A stretch of DNA of 64,000 bases from Mytilus trossulus (lineage: Eukaryota > Mollusca > Bivalvia > Mytilida > Mytilidae). Position numbers and translations under genes: made by a program. The DNA is taken from NCBI RefSeq assembly GCF_036588685.1, contig NC_086380.1, forward strand, positions 30,522,474 to 30,586,473, written 5' to 3'. This document shows positions 32,701 to 44,657 of this stretch, in pieces (within the stretch, counting starts at the first letter, position 1; the number at the start of each line of letters is the position of its first letter). Under the pieces are notes generated by a model, which saw only the letters and a program-made list of their open reading frames with translations, was not told the DNA's origin and made no database searches.

Positions 32701-35700
32701 ATACACACCCTTTAACAGATATATGTTATAATTATTTATACACACCATTTAACCGATATATAATTCATACATCAGGGGCGGATCCAGCCATTTCAAAAGA
32801 GGTTCCAAACCCAGGACAAAAGGGGGAGGGGTCCAACCACTTGTCCCCATTCAAATGCATTGATCGTCCAAAATAGGGGGGTTCCAACCCCGAAACCCCT
32901 CCCCTGGATCCGCCACTGTACATTTTGTCTTTAGTTCATCTTGTTTCAATATTAAATTGTAATCCAATTTATGTTTGTTACATCACATCGTACACATGAA
33001 TTGTTTAAAACGACAAATAATTTGAATTTTGAAGGTTCATGAATTTCTATACTACTTTTAAAACTAGTATAGAAAGTCTATGTTTGAAGTTAATTAGTTT
33101 GAAGTATATTAGAATACGAAAAAGAAGATGTGGTATGTTTGTCAATGAGAATATTTATTACCAAAAGCTGTGCCCGTTCTTCTTTCATATTCTCGATTCT
33201 GTTTTCTCCATCTCCAATTTCAACTAAGAAAAAAATAATAGTGTTACCACAGCTACCGCATGAGTATCTCTGTGACTTTCAAGATCGTATAATGATTAAC
33301 AATTTAGATTGTTTGCTTTTCAAATGATTGATCAAACGTGTATATATTCCCCATTTCTATTTTCAATTTAATGATGAAGATGATTCCCAAAAACACGTGT
33401 TGTGTGTAATTAATTCTTGTCTTTTCCGACGATTTTCATTGATATGTTTGTTACATTTGTAAATAAAAAAACCAATTTCCTTTTTACAGAGAAACTAAAA
33501 GGTCTAGTAAAAAACAACTTTTAAGATGATACCCAACACTTTAACAAAAATTAATTTAGCTCGTTTAATTTTCATAAAATTTTGACAAAACCGTATTTAC
33601 TTTGACCCTTTAACAAAAATGTAAAAATTTGAAAAACTTTGAACCAACCGTTTTTTCAGAAAAATTACACTGGTGATATAGCAGTTTGACAAACACCAAT
33701 TTTTATCATTAAGATGATTACTATTCCATTTACATCACAACGTAATAAAACGTTTAGCTGATTTTACAGAGTTATCTCCCTGTAGTGTTAAGCCAATGTA
33801 ACAATTACGCAATACTGCTGATCGTGCATATTTCGACTGAAAAAAATGTATCATCTTGTAAGGGTACAAGTAGACTATCCTTTGCAAAATCAGATCATAC
33901 CAAACATACAAATACGACGGCAAGTATTTTATTTTAATGATTTTACTGGCTATACAGCCCTTGCACGGTCGGCCCTGGCTTGCGCCTTTTTGGGCATTAA
34001 ATAATTTATATTTTAACCATGAATTATTTAATGCACAAAAAGGCGCAAGCCAGGGCCGACCGTGCAAGGGCTGTATAGCCAGTCAAGGTCGTTAAAAACT
34101 TCCATTTGTTGTTGTCTTCAAGGTATAACCATTTTAACGACACGTTAATATGAATATATTTGGCGATTGAAAATTTTAAAAATTAGAAGCAAAATTGGTA
34201 AATATTAAAATAAACGAATATTATAAATCAAAATTTCATATCTTTGGAATAACTTGATCATTGAAATAAAATACTTGCCGTCGTATTTGTATGTTTGGTA
34301 TGATCTGATTTTGCAAAGGATACCTTGAAGACCAGATATGTTTGCCTTTAATAGTTGTACGTCGACAGATAGTTCTCGTATGACATCCTCTTGTCTTTGT
34401 ATCTCTAGATGTAAATCCATCTTCCCATCCTTCATGTTGTTAATGTTGTTCTTAGACTTAACCAGCATATCTGAAATGTTACTTAGATTGTTTGATAATT
34501 TTCAGAACTGAAGACTTTATTCAAAATCGGTACATGATCAATAGCAAATCCAGTGTTGTAAGAAAAGGGCGCGTAAATATCGGGAAAAAAATAGGATGTG
34601 TGGCGAATAAAATCATTTTTAATGAACGATTTTATGCCGAAAAGAAGTGCTGTAAGAAAAATAGAGTTATTATTGGAAAATAAAGAGGGGAGCGTAATGA
34701 ATCACTATTTCTGTCTCAAATAATTTTTAGACCACAAAAATACATGTATATCTAACAAGGGAGTTTCGAACGCCATCAGAGCCGCGGTCAAATCCAACAC
34801 TGAATTTAAGCACAATCGGCAAGAATTCTCCATTTTACTATACAGAATCATAAAGTTGAAATATCAAAACTGATGTCATGTTTTGAATATCTGAAAAGTA
34901 TGAGGTAAATATTTAAATCACCAAAAAAAAATCCATAAAAAAACATACAAAGCATATACCTTCGGCTCTGTCTAGTTTTCTATTTGCTTGCTCTAGGTCG
35001 GATATCATTCTCTGAGAGTGAGCTTGAAACCTGCATAGTTCTAGCTCGACTGTCTGTTTTTCTTTGTACGTCTGTTTTAGCTCATCTGCCAATGCGCTTT
35101 GTTCTTTTCGTCCCTCACTAAGCTGGCGCTTTAAATCCTCGTCGAATTCTGTAAATGTATGCAAATTTTATAAATTCAATTGTAAAGAGCATACATGATA
35201 AGCAGTTAATGACACTTTATTTGTTTGTTCTCGTTAGTTTGTTTATTGGTGTTATTCTACAGAGGGAATGTCTATATTTCTTACTTTTTCTTAATCGTCT
35301 TTGTTATGTTGCTTGGTTGATTTTTGTTTTATTGTTTGTTTTTGGAAGTTAACGATGTAAAAAAAAAGAAAGAAAGAAAAAGAAAAAAAAACACACACAA
35401 AGATAACGATTTAAAAAAAGAAAGAAAGAAAAAAAAACACACACAAAGATAACGATTAAAAGAAAGAAAGAAAAAACACACACACACAAAGCATGACATC
35501 TCACGGAACCATGTATTTCACATTCGTCTAAAATCAGTTGAAACTTATGGAACGCCACAACTGCCTTATGTTAATAATCAGCATTATACGCAGTGTTCAC
35601 AGCATTATATGAAGTGATCACAGCATTATATGTAGTGCTCACAACATTATATGAAGTGATCACAGCATTATATGCAGTGCTCACAGCATTATATGCAGTG

Positions 35701-38700
35701 TTCACAACATTATATGAAGTGCTCACAACATTATATGAAGTGCTCACAACATTATATTAAGTGCTCACAACATTATATTAAGTGTTCACAACATTATACG
35801 TTTTTTGTTGTATGATTAGATTGATGTATGATGAGATTTATGAATGATGAGATCATTCGGTAAACTTCGTTTTTTAGCGGAACTTACCGAAAACATAATT
35901 GGTAAATTACGGTAAATTAATGCCCAGCAAACAAATTTAAACAGTTATCTATACTATTAAACGAGAAGACCTCATTTTGGGTGTCGCTTCTCTTCCTTCC
36001 ACAATAAATCAATCATCATGCCTCTGTGTCCTATAGGTAACATGCATAGTCGCATTTGTCATCCATTCTTATGATTATTCAGATTGAGTTATTTTGGGAG
36101 AAAAATGACAAAAAGGAGTCCGGAAATGATTCCGTCATAAGACTGACTTTTAGTCATAGATAAGACTTCCTGTTTGAAACCTACACAAATGCAACCAATC
36201 GTATGATAGATAACAAAAAAAAGAAAAATAGATAAGCCAATCAGAGCGTTCTCCATGTCATGGTGTTTAGATCGCAAGAACCACAACTATTATACCTCCT
36301 TAGAGAGGACAATTATTTTTCGCGTTTATCTACATGTAAACTACGATTATACTTCTTTAATATATAGAGAATCTCTGTATTATGTCTACTGTTTTTTTTA
36401 AATGTTATAACATTATACTATTCAAGGGGTCATACCAGTTGCATTTATATTAAAAGCGTTTATCTTCATGTAAACTACGATTATACTTCTTTAATATATA
36501 GAGAATCTCTGTATTCTGTCTACTGTTTTTTAAATGTTATAACATTATACTATTCAAGGGGTCATACCAGTTGCATTTATATTAAAATAAGTAAAACATG
36601 TGACACAAGTACAACCAATCGTAGAGCATTCTCCATATCATGGTGTTTAGATCGCAAAAATCACAACTATTATATCCCTTAGAAAGGACAAATATTTTTC
36701 GCGTTTATCTACATGTAAACTATGATTATACTACTTTAATATATATAGAGACTCTCTGTATTCTGTCAATTCTTCTATATATTATTTATTGTTAAAATGG
36801 AAAATAGTGATTTGGCAAAAATGAAAGTAAGATAGAGATTTTTCGGGGCGTCGGGATCGGGAGTTTTTAAGCTCGGGATTTGGGGATCGATCCTCACGGG
36901 ATCCGGGAATATATTTTTCGATTTCGGGATATGAATTTCTTTAAAATCTGCATCTTGGGATTTCATGGTTTAAAGCCCGGGATTTCGCGATCAGGACCCC
37001 TCCGATTGACAACCCCTCAGATTAGCCTTAGTCGGTATTTGTTATTTATACATGATTCAAATCCTACCATTGGCATGTTAATATTATAAGGCTCTCTCAA
37101 AAAAAAAAAGCACTGATGGATTATCATAGAAGCATATTTTTTAGACTAATAATGGTCTATATATAAGCAGTTACATTTATTTCATGTTTGAAACGGTGCA
37201 AATTTTTAATTTGATTTGGCTTTTACCAAATGAAGCATTGTAATTTGTAGCAAAGGAGAAGAATAGTTGTGTTCGTAGGCCAGAAACACGAATATAATTG
37301 AATTTAGCAGAAAGGAAACAAATATCGAACTTTGAAAAAAAAGAGATACCTTTTATGTAATTCTCAATACATAATATCTTTTACAAAAAATCATTCTACA
37401 ACAGTTCATAAGCTGTATATGTCCACGATTTCGCGGGTGTGTTCTAGTTATTATATATGTGATCATTAAGGCAGTATACAATATTTAAAACGGATTGAAA
37501 TAAGTAAATTAAGAAGTATGATCCGATGATGAACCCAAGTTTATTCCACACCATGCAGGGCATTTTAAACTTATTTTGAGGATTAGTTTCACCATATTCA
37601 CATATTTACTAGAACACATCCGTGATATCGCGGTCTGTGACTGAATTAAAGAATATAACTATGCGTAAGCCTTATTTTAGTATTGGTATTGTCATCTGAT
37701 AAAGTCATGCCGATTATAAGATGAAGTTTTCTCTGCTTTTAACATCTTTCTGTTTGAACCCGTCGACCTGGAACTTGTCAATTTAATATTGGTATTATTG
37801 ATTTTGTTTGGAAAACAAAAATCTCTGGAAAGGAGTATTTTTTAATCAACAGCTTTGTCCTTTATGAGTTATGAATAAAATTGAATCTTTGATTCGCTGT
37901 TTTACGTCTAACAAATTGAAAACTGTACATGCTGTACCTATACGCCTTATTTTAAGTCCAGATTTTTATTATTCGTATTGCCATCTTAGAAAGTCATACT
38001 GATTAAAGTACTACAATCTAGAACAATGTGAATGTGACAATGATTGAATTAAGTAGTTTCAACCCTGTGATTACGACCCGTGTATATAGCAAAATTTTAA
38101 ATACAGCGTTTCGTGGTACTCCTGTCAGATGCGGAACGTACAGATAATGTATTAGTTAACAGGTGAATATATTATTGGTATCGATTCGACCCGGAACTTC
38201 TTAATTATTGGCAATATTAATTATGTGGAAAACAAAAGGGTCTGGAGTGATGTTATTTTTAATCAACAGCATGGTACTATATTAGTTATATATACTCTCA
38301 GATCAGTACTTATAGTGTCTTTTTATTGTTGGGATATACAAGTACCCGCCCACATGCACGTTCACTCTATTTTCTTGTTAGATCATATGTATTTATATTT
38401 GTACCCATCTAATGAGTTAATATAAAAAAGAAGATGTGGTATGATTGCCAATGAGACAACTATCCACAAAATACCAAAATGACACAAACATTAACAACTA
38501 TAGGTCACCGTACGGCCTTCAACAATGAGCAAAGCCCATACCGCATAGTCAGCTATAAAAGGCCCCGATACGACCATGTAAAACAATTCAAACGAGAAAA
38601 CTAACAAGCCTTTTACAACTGATTTTCATAATTCGTTCTTATGTTGTTCTGTTACGCCACTGTCCCAGGTTAGAGGGAGGATACCAACATCCCGCTAACA

Positions 38701-41700
38701 TGTTAAAACCCGCCACATTTTGCATATATGTGGCCGTCCCAAGTCAGGAGGAGCCTTTATTTCAGTGGTTGTCGTTTGTTAATTAATGTGTTATATACAT
38801 GTTAGTTTTTCGATCGTTTGTTTGTACATAAATTAGGAATATTTTTCGTTTATCATTTCGGGGCCTTCTATAGCTGACTATCCGGTATGGGCTTTCCTCA
38901 TTGTTGAAGGTCGTACTGTGGCCGTTTATCTGTTTAAAATTTCTGTGATGTCATTTTGTCTCTTGTGGAAAGTTGTTTCATTGGCAAGCATACAACTTTT
39001 ATATATATATGTACCGTGCAAACTGACGAACAAACGTAGTAAACGTTTTATTCATCCCCACAAACTCAATTTTCATAAGAGATGATAACTTTAAATGAAA
39101 ATGTTAAACAGGGTCTTGAAAGGGTAATTTTTTCTATGAAAGTTTAAATTTCTATATAAGACTGCTGATCATATTTAGAAGACAATCTTAGTACTTGCCG
39201 TGCTAAAAAGCTTGTAAAAAAATGGAATAATTGATGTAAAGTTATGTTTAACACCTACAGTGAAATGCTTTAAACTGCATTTTCCATATCTGTTAGATAC
39301 TTATTCATGTAAAAATGCCAAATTCTGAAAATCGATGCCAAAAATGACTCTATCATGACATATATAAGCTAGCGTAATATGGCACCTATGTGTTATAGAA
39401 AGCTGACTGTTTTATTTAAAAGGTAATTAAGCTTTTTAAAACTGAGCACGGACTATAAAGTGGCACCTTGCTAAATTTCTTCAGTAGGAAATGAACTCGA
39501 GAATATATCATACAAATTTTCCTACGATATTTCATTAAATAAACTTTTTATTATTTAACTTACATTTTGCCATTCGTATTTCTTACGACGAACAGAACTA
39601 CTTCACTCATTCACCTCTCAGTTTCATCTTTTCCTTACTTATTTCAATCAGTTTTAAATATTGTATGCTACCTTATGATAACATGATTTTAATAACTTTT
39701 TAAATTTGTTTGCTGGGCATTACCGTAATTTACCAATTATGATTACGGTAATTTCCGCCAAAAAAACGAAGTTTACCGAATGATCTCATCATTCATAAAT
39801 CTCATCATACATCAATCTCATCATACAACAAAAAACGTATAATGTTGTGAACACTTAATATAATGTTGTGAGCACTTAATATAATGTTGTGAGCACTTAA
39901 TATAATGTTGTGAGCACTTCATATAATGCTGTGAGCACTGCATATAATGCTGTGATCACTTCATTTAATGTTGTGAGCACTACATATAATGCTGTGATCA
40001 CTTCATATAATGCTGTGAACACTGCGTATAATGCTGATTATTAACATAAGGCAGTCGTGGCGTTCCATAGAAACTAGCAAAATGCACATAATGCTGGCAG
40101 ATCAAAATGCTAAAAGTAAATAAAAAATCAGTTTGATGTTGATAGTCTTAGACATGACAAAAATCAAACAACAAAACCACGTTAGTTTCAAGTGGTTCTC
40201 CTGAGAGTCACCAGTCGTATAATGCTAGTATTTTGTGACATCTGGAAGTATTTGTATTTGTATATCAATGTAAAACAGTGTCCTCATGCATTGGACCATC
40301 AAACAACACTACAAAACATCAAATTTTTTGAGTGGCACATATGCGCCTTGCAGATCCACCTCACAATGTGCCACTTCACAAGTCATTATCAACATTGCCT
40401 CATCTGATATCACAAGTTTGTGGCTTCACATATATAATACATATAATAACCAAAAGAATTTAGGTATACAGACATTATAAACTTATTTTTCTACCTTTTC
40501 TAAAATCACTTATAGACACCAGGTCAGCTATTTTGCTTGTTAAATCAGCTATGCATTTATTTGTAACACCGAGCTCCTCTAGTGCTCCTTTTCTGTCGTC
40601 TGTCAGCGTGGTTATTTTACTACTGAGGACATCTTGTTTCTCTGTTGAAAAAAAAAATAAAATCAGCAAAATGTTCGGGTATAGATAACAAAACATGTTT
40701 AGGGGCCATTCAGCATTCTTTCGATGTAGATAGATACAAAATTTCTTTTCGTACAGGTCATACATATTTCTAGTGAGATACATGTATATGAAGTTAGCAT
40801 ATTGGTGCCTTTGGAAGGTATAGTTTTGAAAAGTGTAAGGTTTTTTTAAAAAATAAAATGGAATGATTGCTATCCTCCGCTGTTATCTATGTCTTGAAGA
40901 ATTAGTTTTGAAAAATGTATTTTTTTTATTTATTTTTTTAAGTTGTGATATATTTACAAAATGAAATGAAATATGTTTCATTAACCTCTGTATTACAGAT
41001 GAAAATAGTCGTTTTTTCTCAGATTTTTTTTAATAAATATACGCTAAAATTTGCAATTATCATGTTTGAAACTTAAGTTTGTTTCATTTTTTTTAAAAAG
41101 TTCATAATTTTCCATTTGTATTTTTTTTCTCTCGTCTTGTAAAAGACATTGATAATTTGCAATGCATTACAATACCTCAAATGATTTGAGGTGGCCTTTG
41201 CATATTACCATATCAAGTTGCAACGATTGTTTTTTTTTTTTATCTCATGGGATATTTTTTTAAATGATCTTACACTATAGTAAATATTAAGATGTTAAGG
41301 TGGACTTGTTTGATAAATTCAAAATGTTTTCATGTTATTTTGACTTTTAAAATATCCAAAAGGAGGTTGGTATCTTGCAGTCAGTGCTTTTGTGTATTAT
41401 TGGATTTACAAATTGGTAGCCGAGAGATAATCCCAAAATGACAAATCCACTCTCTGCCTGCGCGGCAGTGGAATTATTGTATCCTGAATGCGCAATGTCT
41501 AAATAAATATAAAAAAATCAGTGCATCATGATTTGCATGTATCAAAGGCAAAAAAATAAATTTGATATTATTAACCTTCGTGGACAAACCTAGAATATTT
41601 TGAATAATTTTCTTCTTTTCGCTTGGTCGACGTTTCAAACTAAACCATTTTCTTCTTCCTTGTGTTTTACCTACGTGACTATCTAAAAAATATAAACAAT

Positions 41701-43025
41701 TTACTAAATGAGTATAGGGGCCTACATGAAATCGAAATTAATATTTTTAGCCATGGTGATCTATCTAACAAATTCAAAATTGAACAGAAATCTGTACCAT
41801 GCAAATGCGATTCTCTTACCATCGCAGACAATATGGTGTAAATTCATGTAGCCTAAGCATGTTCGTGTGAGATAGCGACTCTGGTCTTCCCTAATACAGA
41901 CAGTATTATTGTGTAATTCGTGGTGCCTAACAGGCATTTTTATGTAGGTGAGAGTCTCTGACCAACCCTCAAACAGCTAGACACTATGGTATTATACAAT
42001 TAGCATAAAACAAATTCTCAATATATGCTCTTTCTAAAAAGAGGACATCAATGTTTTATTTTTAACCGGGTATTTTACTTGATGCTTTGAACCTTGGACA
42101 TAATTTGAGGATTGTACATGCACATGCAACTATTCTAAGGTTTGACATAGTTCAATGTAAGGCACTGTAGGAGGATTTTGGGTGGGCTTTACAAAATATA
42201 GAATATTTAGCACACAAAAAATAATCAATAGACACAAATGCAGTGCTAAAATATAAATAAACTGAGTTAGAATTGTTTAGAAAAAAAAGAATGGAGATTA
42301 TGATGGCATAAAACTGAAAAGAATAGAAAGAGTAAACCCTTCCCCATCTCCAAACCAGTTTCTCTTATAGATTTTGTATTTTAATCAATGATGTGCATAT
42401 ATATAGTTTTACCAAAGATAATACATCAATATTTTTTTTTATAAAAAATGACATTGCATATAACCGTACAGAAGGAGGCAAAAAATGAAACAAGAGTCGG
42501 AATTAATATATGTCAAAGTGAAATCCAAAACGGCTCATAGTCAAACTAAACGGCATGGCAAAACCAAACACCAAAAAAACGATGAAAAGAAAATGAAATC
42601 CGTCCACAAAGTAATAGCCTACATAAAAAGAACTTGCCGGAAAGTAAACATCAGTACGTTGATGGGTTTCTGTAACAAAAGAAGAGAAAGAAGAAAACTG
42701 AAGACTGAGCAACACGAATCCCCCTGAATTTTAACTGTGGTGGTGATCTCAGGTGCATCATGCAGGAAGAGTAAGCTGCAACTGCAACACATGTGCACCC
42801 ACTGTGTAGCTCATGTGTGCCATAAAACTATCTCCTTCGTGTACTAAGTCACCAGTGACCTTTTCAACAATATTCCTATATATGACCATTTCAGAATAAG
42901 ACTAATCTTAATATACCAACGCATGAAAACTGTGTCTAGAACTACAATATAAAACGGGAAAAATGGCCTCAGATACTCAATATATATATAATAGTAACAA
43001 TATACTAACCATCTAAAGAGCCCAT
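26695..43025 (-). CDS. Six-exon coiled-coil protein, unrecognised family
   Basis: Exons on the minus strand: 43025-43010, 41682-41590, 40641-40495, 35148-34960, 34470-34324, 27092-26695. They total 990 nt, 329 codons plus stop. Every exon ends in G before GT, every acceptor ends in AG and every junction is phase 1, with no stop in the joined frame. The ATG has a good context (gcagccATGG). Residues 13-30 are basic (GRRKWFSLKRR). Residues about 37-197 and 230-265 are charged heptad-like helices (e.g. LADELKQTYKEKQ, IRELSVDVQLLKA) typical of coiled coils. The tail is Ser/Thr-rich. There is no signal peptide or membrane helix, so it is probably a cytoplasmic or cytoskeletal scaffold (inference). 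A strong alternative donor at 26754/26753 would remove the last 20 codons and lead to undetected further exons. Introns hold a LINE, a 4.5-kb long-TIR element and MITEs. Missed internal exons are possible because all phases are alike. Confidence 0.72.
27764..31381 (+). mobile_element. Non-LTR retrotransposon (LINE-A), 5'-truncated
   Basis: One frame runs from a partial endonuclease/exonuclease/phosphatase domain (27764-28534: CGDFNSRIGNF, VVDYICV, PDHSVLIA) into a reverse transcriptase (28538-31216), broken only by a TAA at 28535-28537. RT motifs are FVDLKKAFDFVD, GVKQGDNCSPTLFSIFINDL and LLYADDIVLLA. The C-terminus carries a CKMC...HFLINC Cys-His cluster. The endonuclease N-terminus is missing, so the copy is 5'-truncated. 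The 3' UTR ends in a 'ttcgta' microsatellite tail near 31381, as several LINE clades show. It lies in intron 5 of the coiled-coil gene in the opposite orientation. It is otherwise intact, hence a young insertion. The clade is not determined. Confidence 0.88.
31453..31728 (+). CDS. Short type II membrane-like frame, uncertain
   Basis: 92 codons starting MIKKESRLYVLFVYLTFVLV: a basic tip, then a hydrophobic stretch, as in Golgi type II membrane enzymes. A soluble part follows (KKPAIIAWTNEISTWTKWLP, later CSFGRC). The 'aIIaWT' strand after an N-terminal anchor is reminiscent of fucosyltransferase stems, but that is only an impression. It stands alone just after a LINE 3' end, so a captured exon fragment or a chance frame is as likely. 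A donor could lie near its end. Confidence 0.25.
   Translation: MIKKESRLYVLFVYLTFVLVNYKLLTEISSKKPAIIAWTNEISTWTKWLPLEKRLCRDGFIESTIFELTNNEANVCSFGRCYIYLIFFRHF
31729..32206. other. Intronic spacer, nothing recognised
   Basis: AT-rich part of intron 5 of the coiled-coil gene. No repeat or open frame stands out. Confidence 0.35.
32207..32300. repeat. Tandem repeat, unit of about 31 bp (TTTTG-rich)
   Basis: 'ggatttgtaattatg' followed by 'ttttgttttgtt' occurs in tandem, about three units. Confidence 0.65.
32620..32762. repeat. Tandem repeat, unit of about 42 bp, four copies
   Basis: The unit contains 'attatttatacacaccc' and 'tttaacagatatatgtta', repeated with few changes. Confidence 0.75.
32773..32918. 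mobile_element. MITE with CAGnGGCGGATCCAG ends, TACAT duplication
   Basis: The ends CAGGGGCGGATCCAG and CTGGATCCGCCACTG form terminal inverted repeats. TACAT flanks both sides (32768-32772 and 32919-32923). The length is 146 bp and the inside is purine- and pyrimidine-rich without coding content. A related copy is at 44499-44657. The CAGTGGCGGATCCA end type is widespread among hAT-like non-autonomous elements, but those usually duplicate 8 bp. Confidence 0.65.
33875..34322. repeat. Inverted repeat of 66 bp abutting a splice donor
   Basis: 33875-33940 is an almost perfect inverted copy of 34257-34322 ('tatcctttgcaaaatcagat...'). The right arm begins inside the GT donor of intron 5 of the coiled-coil gene (exon 5 ends at 34324). 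No target duplication is apparent. The hairpin element at 33945-34083 is nested next to the left arm. Confidence 0.7.
33945..34083. mobile_element. Hairpin MITE with near-perfect arms of about 64 bp
   Basis: Arms beginning 'actggctatacagcccttgc' and its inverse enclose a spacer of about 11 bp. One mismatch is seen ('gggcatt' against 'gtgcatt'). It is GC-rich compared with its surroundings. An open frame across it is a by-product of the palindrome. Confidence 0.75.
35355..35492. repeat. Purine-rich tandem repeat, about 47 bp, three copies
   Basis: The unit holds 'agataacgatttaaaa', a run of gaaagaaag and 'acacacaca'. It lies in intron 3 of the coiled-coil gene. Confidence 0.7.
35546..40069. 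mobile_element. 4.5-kb element with about 400-bp TIRs and 6-bp TSD
   Basis: The left arm 35546-35948 and right arm 39691-40069 are inverted copies with TATGGAACGCCAC at the tips. GAAACT flanks both sides (35540-35545, 40070-40075). Each arm carries a minisatellite of about 20 bp ('cattatatgaagtgctcaca' type; 35582-35810 and 39840-40033) and then 'cggtaaacttcg' and 'tgcccagcaaacaaattt' at the inner side. The 3.7-kb interior has no transposase-like frame. It contains a duplicated segment of about 134 bp (from 36322 and 36456, again partly at 36701), a 'cgggatttgggg' repeat at 36840-37010 and two head-to-head R1 repeats. Without it, intron 3 of the coiled-coil gene would be only about 0.8 kb. 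Long TIRs with a 6-bp duplication resemble Polinton/Maverick ends, but the AG...CT termini expected there are absent. Confidence 0.72.
38425..39000. repeat. Two R1 repeats head to head
   Basis: 38425-38610 reads forward ('gatgtggtatgattgccaat', 'gtacggccttcaacaatgag'). 38610-39000 reads in reverse ('cccaagtcaggagg', 'cggggccttctatagctgac', 'ttgtttcattggcaagcat'). They are nested inside the long-TIR element. Confidence 0.65.
40642..41589. other. Intron 2 of the coiled-coil gene, nothing else
   Basis: T- and A-rich intron between exons 2 and 3. It contains homopolymer runs and no recognisable element. Confidence 0.45.
41683..43009. other. Intron 1 of the coiled-coil gene, with repeat
   Basis: 42480-42860 is a diverged R2-type repeat ('gatctcaggtgcatca', 'aagctgcaactgcaacacatg'), and a short open frame there belongs to it. 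Nothing else is recognised. Confidence 0.45.
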
Positions 43026-44498
43026 GGCTGCGATGTTCGTCGTTTACTCAATGGAGACTAAGGTGACGTAATTATTCGGCGGGAAGACGTTAATGTCCAA
43101 ATGGTACACTTTTTTCCAGAATGTGATAATGGCTGTTATAAATTAAATCTTTTTTCTTGTCCAAACGCCAACCAATAATGAAAAAAAAATATCATTTTGC
43201 TGACCGGATAGTATAACTTCTTCATTCGTCAGTATTGCAGACCTATTTACTAATTTCATTTTTATATTGAAAAAACGTAAAATCACAAAAATACTGAACT
43301 CCGAGGAAAATTCAAAAAGGAAAGTCCCTAATCAAATGGCAAAATCAAAGGACAAAACACATCAAACCAAAGGTCAACAGCTGTCATATTTCTGGATTGA
43401 ACCTGGTTTTATAGCGCTAAACCTCTCAATGTTATGACAGTTGCATCAAATTTCGTTATTTTTGCAACGATGCTTGAACAAAACCGACATAATTGGTAAA
43501 ATAGTCAAAACATACAAACTGGGTTTTTTTGGTGGTTTTTTTTATTTATTTTTTTTTATCTAATTTGTGTTTCCCGGAATGATTCTTTTCATGATATTAT
43601 TCACCGGTATTCTATGATGTAAAACATGATAATTGTATGATGTAAAACATAAAATAGTGCAAAAATGACAATGTAAGCCATCGTCGTTATAAATAATGTG
43701 TCCACAACACCTATGATAGTAGAAGGCATACAGTTTTTTGTTGTGTGCGTCCGTTTCTGCATTCGTCCGTCTGTTCCGTTTCAGGTTTATCGGTTTAATT
43801 TGAAGTCTGTACAATAATAAATTACATGTAAACTCATCATATATGCATTGATTTGCTCCAGACTTTTTTCATCCAAAAGACTCATCAGTAACGCTCGAGT
43901 AGAAAAGGTAAAAAAGAACAGATAACGTAAATGATGAGCATGACGGACCCACAATTTCGAAAGGCTTTTCCAAATACAGCTACGGTAATCTTTTTACGGG
44001 GTGGAATATCCTGAGTATTTATAAAACAAATCATTTTTGTAAAACAATTAATTTATGATTATAGGCATATCAATAATATCTCATGTCAGTACAGTGACCG
44101 TAAAAGAGTGATTACGATTAGTTTGGTATAATAAGTCTTTATTGCAAAATAACACCCATAAGAGTCAAGCAATACAATGAAACAATTTTATACAACGCAA
44201 TGCAATAAAATGTATTTATAGAACATATTTTAAGAGTTCAATTATAATTTATGTAAAAAAGCACCATAAGCTTGGCTGAATGACCTTTTCATTTCTCGTG
44301 TAAGAGTCATTCATATGTGAACAATTTAATCTGACCGAGTAGAGGACAACTAATATACACATACAATCAGACGGACATTACCAGCATGGCATGCTATGGC
44401 ACTACCATGTATGTAATTGTAAAAAGTCGTTTACCTAGATAATACGGATACAGAATTATGTACATGTCTATTCACAGACATCCAAATTACGTCCGACT
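43026..44498. other. Upstream of the coiled-coil gene; repeat fragments
   Basis: 43310-43400 holds an R2-type fragment and 43855-44035 a diverged R3 copy ('aaaagactcatcagtaacgc', 'ccaaatacagctacggtaat'). The promoter of the coiled-coil gene should lie just above 43025, but no TATA or initiator signal stands out. Confidence 0.4.
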
Positions 44499-44657
44499 CA
44501 GTGGCGGATCCAGAAATTTTCATAAGTGGGGGCACACTGACTGCCTAAGAGGGGTCCGCCCCGATCATGCTTCAGTGACTCCCTATATAAGCAACCAATT
44601 TTTTTCCTTATAAGGGGAGCGGCCCCCCTGCCCCCCCCCCCCCTAAATCCGCCTCTG
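44499..44657. mobile_element. MITE with CAGTGGCGGATCCAG end, second copy
   Basis: The left end CAGTGGCGGATCCAG and the right end 'aaatccgcctctg' correspond to the element at 32773. The interior differs and ends in a C-tract (about 44628-44642). The target duplication is unclear. Confidence 0.5.

Noticed and set aside
35582-35810. Regular short repeats resembling a CRISPR array
   Set aside because: The units abut without unique spacers and sit in a transposon arm of a eukaryotic genome; it is a minisatellite.
37060-37090. 'gattcaaatcc' as a tRNA T-loop
   Set aside because: No acceptor stem, anticodon arm or D-arm can be placed around it; no convincing tRNA was found anywhere in the window.
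42485-42727. Basic 80-codon frame as an extra exon of the coiled-coil gene
   Set aside because: Wrong strand, and it overlaps an R2-type repeat.
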